Source: Acidobacteriaceae bacterium
GTDB taxonomy: Bacteria > Acidobacteriota > Terriglobia > Terriglobales > Acidobacteriaceae
Length of the DNA stretch: 56,384 nucleotides
Reading direction: 5' to 3'
Assembly: GCA_030040425.1 (NCBI GenBank)
Contig: JASHTS010000161.1
Span: forward strand, 1-56,384
A program made the translations under genes and the position numbers. Within the stretch, counting starts at the first letter, position 1. Each line of letters opens with the position of its first letter. Positions 44,895 to 53,580 of the stretch are shown piece after piece. Below the pieces are notes generated by a model that was given only the letters and a program-made list of their open reading frames with translations, was not told the origin of the DNA and made no database searches.

Positions 44895-46248
44895 AGACGA
44901 AGGGAGCGGAGCCACGGCCGGCGAGGGTTTGAATCAGCAGGATGAGAGCGGCCATCGCCAGACCCTGTGCCCAGAAGGGGACGCGAGCCGAGAGGCGTGT
45001 GGCGCGCTCAAACCAGCTCGAAGGCAGGGAGTGGAGAATGGCTGCGGCGGCGAACACCACGGCGACGGGCAATGTGACGTTGGCGAACGACCAGGTGTGG
45101 CGCGTGAGGCCGCGCAGAATCTGGAGCGCGCCCGGCAGGGTTGAAGCGCGGAAGAAGATCCAGGTAAAGCACACAAAATGAAAGGTCAAGAGGCTACCGA
45201 GGAGCTTGCCCCACCAGGCCGGCGACGGCACCGTCCGGCGCTTTTTCCAGGCGAAGACCACGCCCAGCGCGAGGCCATGCAGCGCACCCCAGATGAGGAA
45301 GTTCCAGGAGAGACCGTGCCACAGGCCGCCGAGCATCATGGTGAGCAGAAACGCATAACTATAGGAGAGGACGGGGAACTTGCGGCGCTTGGGAAAGAAA
45401 TCGAAGAGATAGTCGCGCAGCCATTCCGAGAAGGTGATGTGCCAGCGGCGCCAGAACTCGGCAATGTTGACGGAGAGATAGGGTTGGCGGAAGTTCTCCG
45501 GCAGCTCGATGCCGAGGAGGATGGCCGCGCCGCGGGCAATATCGGTGTAGCCGGAGAAATCGAAGAAGAGCTGGAGCGCGTAGCCGTAGACCCCGAGAAG
45601 GATCTCGCCGCTCGAATAGAGAGCGGGGGTATCGAAGATGCGGTCGACGAGATTGTTGGCGAGGAAGTCGGCGATGAGGAGCTTCTTCACCAGGCCGGTG
45701 CCAATGAGAAGCAGGGCCTCGGCGCCTTGCTCGTTGGTTAGCAGAAAGGGCGAGGAAAGCTGCCGGAGCAGGTTGCCCATGCGCGGGATGGGTCCGGCGG
45801 TGATGGAAGGAAAGAAGAGGGCGCCGGCGAGATAGGTGAGCGGGCTGCGGGTGGGCTCGAGTTCGCCCAGATAAAGATCGATCGTGTAGGTAAGCGACTG
45901 AAAACAATAGAACGAAAGAGTAAGCGGGAGCAACCAGCGCCAACTGGCGCGGGTCAAGAGCGGCAGCAGTTTGAGGCTCAGGAGCAGGCCTACATTGACG
46001 GCGAGAGAAACGCCCAGGAGCATCCGGCGCACTATGGAATTGCGCTGCCGGCCCAGGCCGCGGCCGACAAGGTAGTCGACCAGCGCGGCGAGTGGCAGCG
46101 CCAGGAAGATGAGGCTGAAGTGAGCGAGGAAGAAGAGGTTCGCCAGGACCAGCAGGAAGATTTGCAGGCGGCGCGCGCGAACCGAAAGCCAGAAGACCAG
46201 GCAAACCGCAGCCAGAAATGCAAAGAAAGGTGCGGAACTGAGGGCCAT
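44881..46248 (-). CDS. MBOAT-family membrane O-acyltransferase (AlgI/DltB-like)
   Basis: A 455-residue polytopic membrane protein. Characteristic blocks are SFYCFQSLTYTIDLY, FFPSITAGPIPR, FDFSGYTDIARG, FWRRWHITFSEWLRDY (His270) and GGLWHGLSW with the catalytic His311. ATG 46248 places the first helix right at the N-terminus, as in AlgI; the frame extends 19 codons upstream without membrane features. It is first of five overlapping genes. MBOAT proteins of this type pass acyl groups through the membrane to extracellular polymers (alginate, teichoic acid, cellulose). The acyl donor here is most likely the ACP of the operon. Confidence 0.93.
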   Translation of the reverse strand: MALSSAPFFAFLAAVCLVFWLSVRARRLQIFLLVLANLFFLAHFSLIFLALPLAALVDYLVGRGLGRQRNSIVRRMLLGVSLAVNVGLLLSLKLLPLLTRASWRWLLPLTLSFYCFQSLTYTIDLYLGELEPTRSPLTYLAGALFFPSITAGPIPRMGNLLRQLSSPFLLTNEQGAEALLLIGTGLVKKLLIADFLANNLVDRIFDTPALYSSGEILLGVYGYALQLFFDFSGYTDIARGAAILLGIELPENFRQPYLSVNIAEFWRRWHITFSEWLRDYLFDFFPKRRKFPVLSYSYAFLLTMMLGGLWHGLSWNFLIWGALHGLALGVVFAWKKRRTVPSPAWWGKLLGSLLTFHFVCFTWIFFRASTLPGALQILRGLTRHTWSFANVTLPVAVVFAAAAILHSLPSSWFERATRLSARVPFWAQGLAMAALILLIQTLAGRGSAPFVYGNF

Positions 46249-46420
46249 GGGAAGTTTCCAATCCAGCTTACCGCAGGTGCAAGCCATCGAGTTCAAAACC
46301 GGCATCGAAGCAGAGTGGCATGGAACACATCTTGTTATGCCGGGAATGTCCGGGCTGAGAAGGGAATGCCTTTCTCCGCAATACTCTCTTGAGGGGCCCG
46401 GCGCCGGTTTTGGACAGCAT

Positions 46421-46440
46421 AGAAAACTCCAAAGTTTTCT
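46421..46440. promoter_or_regulatory. 8-bp inverted repeat between the MBOAT operon and the RlpA gene
   Basis: AGAAAACT and AGTTTTCT flank CCAA in the 266-bp divergent region (46249-46514). No gene ends here, so an operator is more likely than a terminator. It lies about 75 bp before the RlpA ATG and about 170 bp before the MBOAT ATG. The rest of this gap shows no other gene or clear promoter. Confidence 0.4.
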
Positions 46441-46514
46441 TATTTAGAATCATATAGATATGGCTGTAAAAGTGGAAAACAGGTGGAGGGGCGGAATCCT
46501 CGGTTTAGTAAAAT

Positions 46515-47114
46515 ATGCGAATGGTTCGACGCCAGAAACCCGACAATCCGGCATCCTCCAAGCCCCGCTGGTTCTGGGTGGTGGCGGGAATCTTATCGAT
46601 GGTGATGGCAGCCGCCGTCTTTTGGGACTCGACGCTCACGGTGCAGGCGGACGCACGGCTGGCTCGGCCGGCTGCGACATTGCCGCCACTGGCTCCCCCG
46701 GCGGGCTCGATGGCCGACGGGCGCATACCGGTAAAGGCTCTCATTCCCTCCGAAACGCTGCACGGCCTGGCCACCTGGTACGGCGAGATGCGCGAGGGCC
46801 ATTGGACTGCGAGCGGAGAACGGTTCGACATGATGGCGATGACCGCCGCGCACAACTCACTGCCCTTCGGGACCTTGCTGCGGGTGGTGGATCTCAGGAA
46901 TCACAAGTCGGTGGTGGTGCGTGTGAACGACCGCGGGCAGCTTCCGGAAGGCCATGTGATCGACCTCTCGTATGCGGCCGCCCAGGAGTTGGGCATTATC
47001 CGGTTGGGCGTGGCCCCGGTCAGGCTGGAGGTAATCTCCCTGGGCAAAGCGGGCGCGCGGCAGACAGCCACGACGGCTTCGGAGGCTGTTCCCGTGAGCC
47101 ATCCCGCTCACTGA
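46515..47114 (+). CDS. RlpA-like septal/cell-wall protein (double-psi beta-barrel)
   Basis: A 199-residue protein with an N-terminal membrane helix (about 19-36) and a Pro-rich linker. The RlpA domain covers residues 83-170: GLATWYGEMREGHWTASGE with Glu102, MTAAHNSLPFGT with His113, VRVNDRGQ with Asp139, then IDLSYAAAQELG. These residues are conserved in RlpA lytic transglycosylases that cut glycan strands lacking stem peptides at the septum. A C-terminal SPOR domain, found in many RlpA proteins, is missing. Start codons at 46515 and 46521 are both possible. Confidence 0.88.
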   Translation: MRMVRRQKPDNPASSKPRWFWVVAGILSMVMAAAVFWDSTLTVQADARLARPAATLPPLAPPAGSMADGRIPVKALIPSETLHGLATWYGEMREGHWTASGERFDMMAMTAAHNSLPFGTLLRVVDLRNHKSVVVRVNDRGQLPEGHVIDLSYAAAQELGIIRLGVAPVRLEVISLGKAGARQTATTASEAVPVSHPAH

Positions 47115-47239
47115 GCGCTTCGGGCATCCGGCCCGACTGCGTCGTTGGTTCCTCTTGTACTACCTTCCTTGGTAACGGGTTCGGCGGCTGTACAACAGAT
47201 GTGCAGCGTGCCAGACTGAAGTTCACACGAGGAAGACCT

Positions 47240-49219
47240 ATGGCACGACTCCCCCTCACTGACCTTTGCCGGCCGGGTGGCGGCCTGCGTGCATCCCTGA
47301 AAACGAAGCTGGGCTGGCTGGCGATTCCGGCGCTGGCGGCATTTTGCTGCGGCTGCGGCGGCAGCATCGCCCACAGCACCAGCGGAGGCTCGCCGGATTT
47401 CTCGTTTTCCGTGAGCAGTTCCACACTGAGCGTGACCTCGGGCGGCAGCGCCGAGCCGGTTTCCCTGTCGGCAACCGCTATCGATGGGTTTACAGGAGCG
47501 ATCACAGTGACGGTGAGCACGCTGCCTGCAGGCGTGACGACCTCGCCTTCCGCGCTGAGCCTGACGGTGGGGACGCCGCTGACCGTGAACTTCTCTGCAT
47601 CGTCGACCGCCGCGACGGGAACGGCCAATCTTGTCTTTACGGCTACATCGGGCTCGTTGAGCCACACTGCCACACTCAAACTGAGCGTGAACGCGGTCGT
47701 CCCCGGCGGCAGCGTGGACGTGACCACCTATCACGACGACGTGGGGCGCACGGGGCTTAATCCCAATGAGACTACGCTGACGCTGACCAATGTGAACTCC
47801 TCGAGCTTCGGGCTGATTCATACATTTACGGCCGATGGCGTGGTGGACGCCGAGCCTCTCGTGCTCTCGAACCTGACCGTAGGCGGGCAGGCGCAGAATG
47901 TGCTCTTTGTGGTGACGGAGAACGACAGCGTGTATGCCTTCAACGCGGACACCGGAACCCAGCTCTGGAAGACCTCCGTATTGGGAACCGGCGAGACGCC
48001 CAGCGACGATCACGGTTGCGGCCAGATCTCGCCGCAGATCGGCATCACCTCGACGCCGGTGATCGACCGCAGCGACGGGACGGACGGCGCCATCTTTGTG
48101 GTGGGCATGTCAAAGGACTCGTCGGGGAAGTATCACCAGCGGCTGCACGCGCTGGACTTGACTACGGGAGCCGAGCTCGCCGGGAGCCCGTCGGAGATTA
48201 CGGCCACGTATCCGGGAACGGGCGAGAACAGTTCCGGAGGCAACGTGGTCTTCGATCCCGGCCAGTACGCCGAGCGGGCGGGATTGCTGCTGTTGAACGG
48301 CAACCTCTATTTGGGTTTCACGTCGCACTGTGACGGTGAGCCCTATACCGGATGGCTGATGGGCTACAACGAATCGACCTTGAAGCAAACCAGCGTGCTG
48401 AACCTGACGCCGAACGGAGGCGAGGGATCCATCTGGATGGCGGGCGCCGGACTGGCCGCGGACGCGAACGGCAACATCTACTTTCTGGATGCGAACGGCA
48501 CCTTCGACACCACGCTGACGAACGGGTTCCCGTCGAAGGGCGACTACGGGAACGGATTCATCAAGGTTTCCACCACGAACAACCAGCTCGCCGTGGCCGA
48601 TTACTTCGAGATGTCGAACACGGTGTCGGAATCGAACAACGATACCGACCTGGGCTCGGGCGGGGCTCTGGTTCTGCCGGACATCACCGATAATTCCGGC
48701 ACCGTGCATCACCTGGCGGTGGGCGCGGGCAAGGACGGCAACATCTACGTGGTGAACCGCGACAGCATGGGCAAGTTCAACCCCAACAACGACAGCGCGA
48801 TTTATCAGGAGCTCGACGGCGTGCTGGGCGGCGTTTGGGCGATGCCCGCTTACTTCAACAACACGGTTTACTACGCAGACGTGGGTGGGACGCTCAAGGC
48901 CTTCCCCATCGCCAACGCGATGCTGGCGACCACGCCGCAATACCAGAGCACGCCTTCCTTTACTTATCCCGGCGCCACACCCTCGGTCAGCGCCAACGGA
49001 ACGTCGAATGGGATCGTGTGGGCGGTCGCGAACAACTCGAGCGCAGTTCTTTACGCCTTCAATGCCGGCACGCTGGCCGAACTCTACGACAGCACCCAGG
49101 CGGCCGGCGGCCGCGACAACTTCGGCGGGGGCAACAAGTTCATCACGCCGATGGTTGCCAACGGCAAAGTGTTCGTGGGCACGCCGAGCGGCGTGGCGGA
49201 GTTCGGGCTGCTGCAATAG
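47240..49219 (+). CDS. Secreted PQQ-type beta-propeller protein with Ig-like N-domain
   Basis: A 659-residue probable lipoprotein: the hydrophobic segment ends AFCCGCGGS, allowing lipidation. An Ig-like domain covers about 50-155 (FSFSVSSSTLSVTSGG), a module often fused to secreted acidobacterial proteins. The remainder is a PQQ-like beta-propeller, with blades such as VTENDSVYAFNADTGTQLWK and AGKDGNIYVVNRD. No quinone-binding or dehydrogenase active site is visible, so it is probably a structural or binding propeller. AGGA precedes ATG 47240. It lies 125 bp after rlpA-like, in the same direction. Confidence 0.82.
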   Translation: MARLPLTDLCRPGGGLRASLKTKLGWLAIPALAAFCCGCGGSIAHSTSGGSPDFSFSVSSSTLSVTSGGSAEPVSLSATAIDGFTGAITVTVSTLPAGVTTSPSALSLTVGTPLTVNFSASSTAATGTANLVFTATSGSLSHTATLKLSVNAVVPGGSVDVTTYHDDVGRTGLNPNETTLTLTNVNSSSFGLIHTFTADGVVDAEPLVLSNLTVGGQAQNVLFVVTENDSVYAFNADTGTQLWKTSVLGTGETPSDDHGCGQISPQIGITSTPVIDRSDGTDGAIFVVGMSKDSSGKYHQRLHALDLTTGAELAGSPSEITATYPGTGENSSGGNVVFDPGQYAERAGLLLLNGNLYLGFTSHCDGEPYTGWLMGYNESTLKQTSVLNLTPNGGEGSIWMAGAGLAADANGNIYFLDANGTFDTTLTNGFPSKGDYGNGFIKVSTTNNQLAVADYFEMSNTVSESNNDTDLGSGGALVLPDITDNSGTVHHLAVGAGKDGNIYVVNRDSMGKFNPNNDSAIYQELDGVLGGVWAMPAYFNNTVYYADVGGTLKAFPIANAMLATTPQYQSTPSFTYPGATPSVSANGTSNGIVWAVANNSSAVLYAFNAGTLAELYDSTQAAGGRDNFGGGNKFITPMVANGKVFVGTPSGVAEFGLLQ

Positions 49220-49243
49220 GCGAAAAAATCAGACGCAAAAAGA

Positions 49244-49271
49244 GAAGCCCGAAGCGGAAGCTTCGGGCTTC
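49244..49271 (-). terminator. Intrinsic terminator of the second TonB receptor gene
   Basis: A perfect 12-bp stem (GAAGCCCGAAGC with GCTTCGGGCTTC) has a four-base loop. On the minus strand it is followed by TCTCTTTTTG and another T-run, 50-80 bases after the receptor stop. On the plus strand the hairpin follows the PQQ-propeller gene but lacks a T-run, so it may work less well for that gene. Confidence 0.8.
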
Positions 49272-49323
49272 GTGTTGGTGCGCACCGGTCCAGGATCGCG
49301 CGGGCGCAGCGGAGAGTCGGCGC

Positions 49324-52300
49324 TTAGAAGTTGAACTTGAGCGCGAACTCCATCTCGCGGCCTGGATTTGACCCATCGAGCAAGCCGTATACGCCCACCG
49401 TGTTGGATCCGCCTCCGTTGGGACCGGTCGTTCGAATGCTGCTGCAATATTCGCAGGAGCTGTAGTTGTCGTCCCATGTCGCTGGAATGCTGAAGATCGG
49501 CGTATTGGTCAGGTTCATAAACTGCGCCATGAAGGTGAGGTTTGTTCCTTCCGTGATAGGGAAGGTTTTGTTGAGGTTGAGGTCGGCAGTCTTAAGGTGG
49601 GGTCCGCGCATTGAGCCAACCGGGCAGGTTCCGAACTGGCCGTCGGCTTGCGGGGAAACGTAGGCCGGGTTCAGGTTGACCCTGCCGATGCTGCTTCCGA
49701 TTTGCTCGGTGACCATGGGCGAGTTCGGGGAAACAGCTGAGTTGCAATTCGGACGCGGCATATAGGTCCCCGGCGCTGTGAGGTTCGAGGCTCCCGCCGC
49801 ATTGAATGAGCCCATCCACTCGCCGTCCATGGGAGTAACCGCAAAGCCCGAGTGGAAAGTCCCATCCATGGCAATGTTCCAGCCGCCGATGAATTCATCG
49901 GCAGTCTTGGAAACGTCGGATCCGAAGGTCTTGCCCCGGCCGAAGGGAAGGCTATAGATCCCATAGGCGTTGAAGGCTGCCAAGGCGTCGATGGTGCACT
50001 TGCCATAATCGCCCAGCGGATTGTACTCGTTCTGGAAGAAGTTGCCGCCGGCTTCGTTCTGCTGTTCGCCGAGGCCTTCTTCATCGCCGTAGACGCCAAA
50101 ATAACCCAGTGAATCGGTATTGCAGCGCGACAGGGTGAAGTTGGCCTGCAGATCGAGACCATGGTAGCCCCGCTGGGAGACCGTCGCTTCCAGGGCGTTG
50201 TACCAGGAAACTGCATCCGAAGCGTTATAACGAGCCTGACTTACGCCGGCGGTTACGAGTTGCTGCATATAAGGACCGGCAACTACGTTCGGAGGATCAT
50301 ATTTGTTGCCCCAAATGTCTGTGACATCGTTCGCTACCGGCTGCAAGCCGCTGGACAGCTCCTTCTGGTTGTACCAGTAGATGTCGGCCATGTGCTCGTC
50401 GTGGTTGGCGACATATCCGACCGAAGACGTGAATCCGTTCCTGAACTGATGCTGCACGGTCAGATTCCACTGCTCGTTCATGGCCGGCCGCAGGTTAGGG
50501 TTGGTCGCATGCGTGACCTCGCCGCTGAGACAGGCCGGGGAGAGTGCCTTCAGCTCGGCTACGGTGCAGGAGTTCTGGTAAGGCGCGTAGCCATCCGAAA
50601 GGGTATTTTGCGGCACACCCGTTGTGCCCACGTTGGTCTGATCGATGAGGATCGAGTTCGGCGGGTTGATCACGGCCATATTGCTGATGCCGTTGCCTTC
50701 CATATAGGTGGAGATGTCGTAGGCGCCGCGGATCACGGTGTTCGCCGCCCAGCCAGGCTGATACGCAAATCCGAAGCGCGGCTCCACGTCGCCCATGCCC
50801 CAATAGGTGTTGTAGTTGGTGCCCACCTCGGGAGTTCCCGTCACCAGGTCGAAGTTGATGTTGTTGTTGCTATTCCGGTCGCCGCGCGGAGTCACCACTT
50901 CATAGCGGAGGCCGAGATTGAGGGTCAGGTTATGCGCGGCCTGATAATTATCCTGCACAAAACCCGCGCCCAGGCTGTTGACCAGATGGAAGTGGATGGG
51001 TTCGCCGACCCCGACTGTATACGGCATACCAAGAAGGAAGTCTGCGTATGCCGCGGTCTGGGTCCCCGCCGCGCCTGTGTTGTCAGTATATTGCCCGTTA
51101 AAGGTCCAGGATCCGGCTTCGCCGTTGTTGCCGGCATAGGTGTCGTTCATGTCGTAGTGCAGGAACTGGAAGCCGGTGTGAATCGAGTGCCTGCCACGCG
51201 TCCAAGTCAGCGAGTCCTCGATCTGGTTCGTGGTATCGTGGAAAACCTCGGGGCCATCGCTGCCGCCCACCGTTCCCCATCCGAAATTGATGGAGGGCAG
51301 AACGTTCACGGGAACATCTTGAAGGCCGATGGTGGTGTTGATATTGCCGGTCACCGCCGAGGAATAAATCTGATCGTTTGCCGGGAAGATGGTGGTGCCT
51401 AGGCGGAAGTCGTTGATCAGCGTGGCCGTGAACATGTGCACGTAGTCGCCCACAATGGTCTTCAACGGATATTGGCGCTCCAGGTTGGGCGTCAGCAGGT
51501 CGGCGCCGTTGCTGTTGATGAGGTGCGTGTACATCTGGGTATAGCGGCCGATGACATGATCGTTGGATGAGGGCTGCCACTCGATCTTCGCATCTCCCTG
51601 GTAGTTATGCGTGTAACCGCTGGTAAAGTAGTTCAGCGACGATACCTGGTTCTGGAATGAAGGCAAGGCCACGAGGGCCTTCGCCACGGGATCGGCCGCG
51701 GAAACAGGGACCTGGTCATAAGGAATGATGGGGCGCGAAGCCGCCGCCACACCGGCGGCCGGCATATACAACTGGCCTCCCCCGACCGAGCACTGGCCCG
51801 AACCATTGAAAGATCCGCCGGATTGGGTGCAGAGCCAGCCCAGGTCATAAACCGATGCGCCGGATTTTCCGGTGGCGGGGGTGTAGAAGCTGGAACTGGG
51901 AACCAGCTGGTTCTGGTTTCCGGTCTTCGGCTGGTTGTATATCGAGGTTTCCTCGTCGGCGAAGAAGAACAGCTTGTTCCTGATGATGGGTCCGCCGACC
52001 TGGCCGCCGAATTCGTTCCATTGGAGCACCGGACGTGGGACCGTGGTTGCCGTACCATATCCGGTGATGAACGCAACGGCCTTGTCCTGCCAGCTGTTCG
52101 CGTCGAGATCGGTGTTGCGGATGTACTCGTACACGCCGCCATGGAACTGGTTCGTGCCGGACTTGAGCGTCTCCACGATCACCGCGCCGGCATAGTTCCC
52201 GTAGTCGGCGGGCGCGTTGCTCACGATGATGTTGAATTCCTGAACAGCGTCGGGCGAAGGCGTGTAGGAAACATCGTTATTGTCGGGCTGGTTGTCGTCC

Positions 52301-52917
52301 ATGCCGTCGATCATGAAGTTATCGTCTTGCTCGCGCGCGCCGTTGACATACGGCCGGCCGGTGCCGAAGGTGGTCTGCGGCGACTCGAAGGCAAAGATGT
52401 TGGAAGTCAGAACGCCCGGGGCCAGCAGCGTCAATTGATTTATGTCGCGCGTGGCGAGCGGGAGCTTGGAGGCCGCGTTGGCGTCAATCAGGGTGCTCAC
52501 ATCGGCGGATGCGGTTTGCAGCAGCGGGGGCGTCCCGCTCACCTCAATGGTCTGGCTTTGCGCGCCCACTTTGAGCTGAAAATCGACGCGGGCCACCTGG
52601 TTGAGGACGAGCGTGAATGGACTGCGCACCGCGGCAGCAAAGCCGGGCGCTTCCACCTTCACTTCGATTGTGCCCACGGGGATGGTGGGAAACTCGTAGA
52701 GCCCTGCCTGCGTGGTGGTGGAGACCCAGGTGGTGTTGCGCTCGACGTCGCGCACGGTCACGGTGGCGTTCGGAACGGCGCTGCCCGTGGCGTCCGTGAC
52801 CAGCCCGGTGACCGAGCCCGCAGCCTGCTGTGCCCGGCCGCTGAGGCAGGTTGCCATCAGAGCCAGGAGACAGAGGACTGAAGCTTTCATTCGTAGCATC
52901 CGGTTCATGAGTTTCAC
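49324..52917 (-). CDS. Oar-like TonB-dependent receptor, second copy
   Basis: A 1197-residue outer-membrane protein. GTG 52917 is chosen because AAGGAGG lies five bases upstream; the next ATG is three codons on. The signal peptide (ASVLCLLALMATCLSGRAQ) precedes a carboxypeptidase regulatory-like domain (about 33-120: GSVTGLVTDATGSAVPNATV), plug (LATRDINQLTLLAPG, FMIDGMDDNQPDNN) and a large barrel ending in EFALKFNF. It resembles the receptor at 22653-26612 but is clearly diverged. It stands alone with its own terminator and no TPR or CRTAC partner. The ligand is unknown; adjacent genes do not help. Confidence 0.92.
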   Translation of the reverse strand: MKLMNRMLRMKASVLCLLALMATCLSGRAQQAAGSVTGLVTDATGSAVPNATVTVRDVERNTTWVSTTTQAGLYEFPTIPVGTIEVKVEAPGFAAAVRSPFTLVLNQVARVDFQLKVGAQSQTIEVSGTPPLLQTASADVSTLIDANAASKLPLATRDINQLTLLAPGVLTSNIFAFESPQTTFGTGRPYVNGAREQDDNFMIDGMDDNQPDNNDVSYTPSPDAVQEFNIIVSNAPADYGNYAGAVIVETLKSGTNQFHGGVYEYIRNTDLDANSWQDKAVAFITGYGTATTVPRPVLQWNEFGGQVGGPIIRNKLFFFADEETSIYNQPKTGNQNQLVPSSSFYTPATGKSGASVYDLGWLCTQSGGSFNGSGQCSVGGGQLYMPAAGVAAASRPIIPYDQVPVSAADPVAKALVALPSFQNQVSSLNYFTSGYTHNYQGDAKIEWQPSSNDHVIGRYTQMYTHLINSNGADLLTPNLERQYPLKTIVGDYVHMFTATLINDFRLGTTIFPANDQIYSSAVTGNINTTIGLQDVPVNVLPSINFGWGTVGGSDGPEVFHDTTNQIEDSLTWTRGRHSIHTGFQFLHYDMNDTYAGNNGEAGSWTFNGQYTDNTGAAGTQTAAYADFLLGMPYTVGVGEPIHFHLVNSLGAGFVQDNYQAAHNLTLNLGLRYEVVTPRGDRNSNNNINFDLVTGTPEVGTNYNTYWGMGDVEPRFGFAYQPGWAANTVIRGAYDISTYMEGNGISNMAVINPPNSILIDQTNVGTTGVPQNTLSDGYAPYQNSCTVAELKALSPACLSGEVTHATNPNLRPAMNEQWNLTVQHQFRNGFTSSVGYVANHDEHMADIYWYNQKELSSGLQPVANDVTDIWGNKYDPPNVVAGPYMQQLVTAGVSQARYNASDAVSWYNALEATVSQRGYHGLDLQANFTLSRCNTDSLGYFGVYGDEEGLGEQQNEAGGNFFQNEYNPLGDYGKCTIDALAAFNAYGIYSLPFGRGKTFGSDVSKTADEFIGGWNIAMDGTFHSGFAVTPMDGEWMGSFNAAGASNLTAPGTYMPRPNCNSAVSPNSPMVTEQIGSSIGRVNLNPAYVSPQADGQFGTCPVGSMRGPHLKTADLNLNKTFPITEGTNLTFMAQFMNLTNTPIFSIPATWDDNYSSCEYCSSIRTTGPNGGGSNTVGVYGLLDGSNPGREMEFALKFNF

Positions 52918-53144
52918 TGGAACCTCCTTGCGATAAGTGTTCATGTGAACTAGGCGGACCGAGAGGCAGGCGGTGCAAAAAAAGGGCGTACCAACCACAC
53001 TGCGGCGATCCCATACAGGCCGGCGAAGGGGGCTCGCCGGAAGTTCATGAAGGCAAAAGCTCGGGACAGGCCGTAGCGGCCTGAGCCAATCGGCTCTGAC
53101 TTCTGATCGAATGGCGGCCAAATGCGCAATCTTCGATGCGACAA

Positions 53145-53174
53145 ATACTATCGCAGCCTTCTGCGGAAATGCAA
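53145..53174 (-). promoter_or_regulatory. Candidate promoter of the second TonB receptor gene
   Basis: On the minus strand TTGCAT (53174-53169) and TAGTAT (53150-53145) are separated by 18 bp. A transcript would have a leader of about 220 nt before GTG 52917. The match is moderate. Confidence 0.38.
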
Positions 53175-53332
53175 CAGAAAAATGAAAATTTTAGCAAGAA
53201 ACAATCAGTCAGATGATTTGCAAAAGAAAATATAAGCATTATTGGGATAAAATTGAGCAGCTAAGGAACCTGGAATCATCGATTTTAGGAAAGGGTGCAG
53301 GCCTGCTGACCTCAGCGCCCGCAAATCGTTTG

Positions 53333-53360
53333 TTGACAGAAACTGAGCAAATACGATAAT
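53333..53360 (+). promoter_or_regulatory. Strong sigma-70-like promoter upstream of cutC
   Basis: TTGACA (perfect -35, 53333-53338) and GATAAT (53355-53360) are separated by 16 bp; read as ATAATT the spacing is 17. Transcription should begin near 53367, over 200 bases before the cutC ATG. It is the best promoter match I saw in the window. Confidence 0.6.
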
Positions 53361-53580
53361 TTCGATCAATAATTTGGTCGGTCGGTGAGAAATCATGCCA
53401 CAGCGGGCGGTTTCGCGTCTTCCGTATGCAGATTGTCGCGCAATCACCGCAGACTTAGCCGGACAGGCAGCAGATTCTGTCCAATCTTGCTGTCGTGGTT
53501 GACCTGCGCAGCGGATGGCGCGATCAAAAAAAAGGGATGGATATGGGCCGAAGAGCGGAGAGGCGCTGACCAGGTTGGCC

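Larger units (their letters stand above)
52918..53580. other. 663-bp divergent region between the second TonB receptor and cutC
   Basis: No protein gene is supported. The centre (53140-53260) is AT-rich. It holds a probable promoter for the receptor (53145-53174, minus) and a strong promoter towards cutC (53333-53360, plus). The stretch 53361-53580 would be a leader of more than 200 nt for cutC, or a small RNA. Confidence 0.55.

Noticed and set aside
43227..44945. Long plus-strand open frame of 572 codons opposite the SGNH genes
   Set aside because: Antisense shadow of an unmistakable SGNH gene; no recognisable motif of its own.
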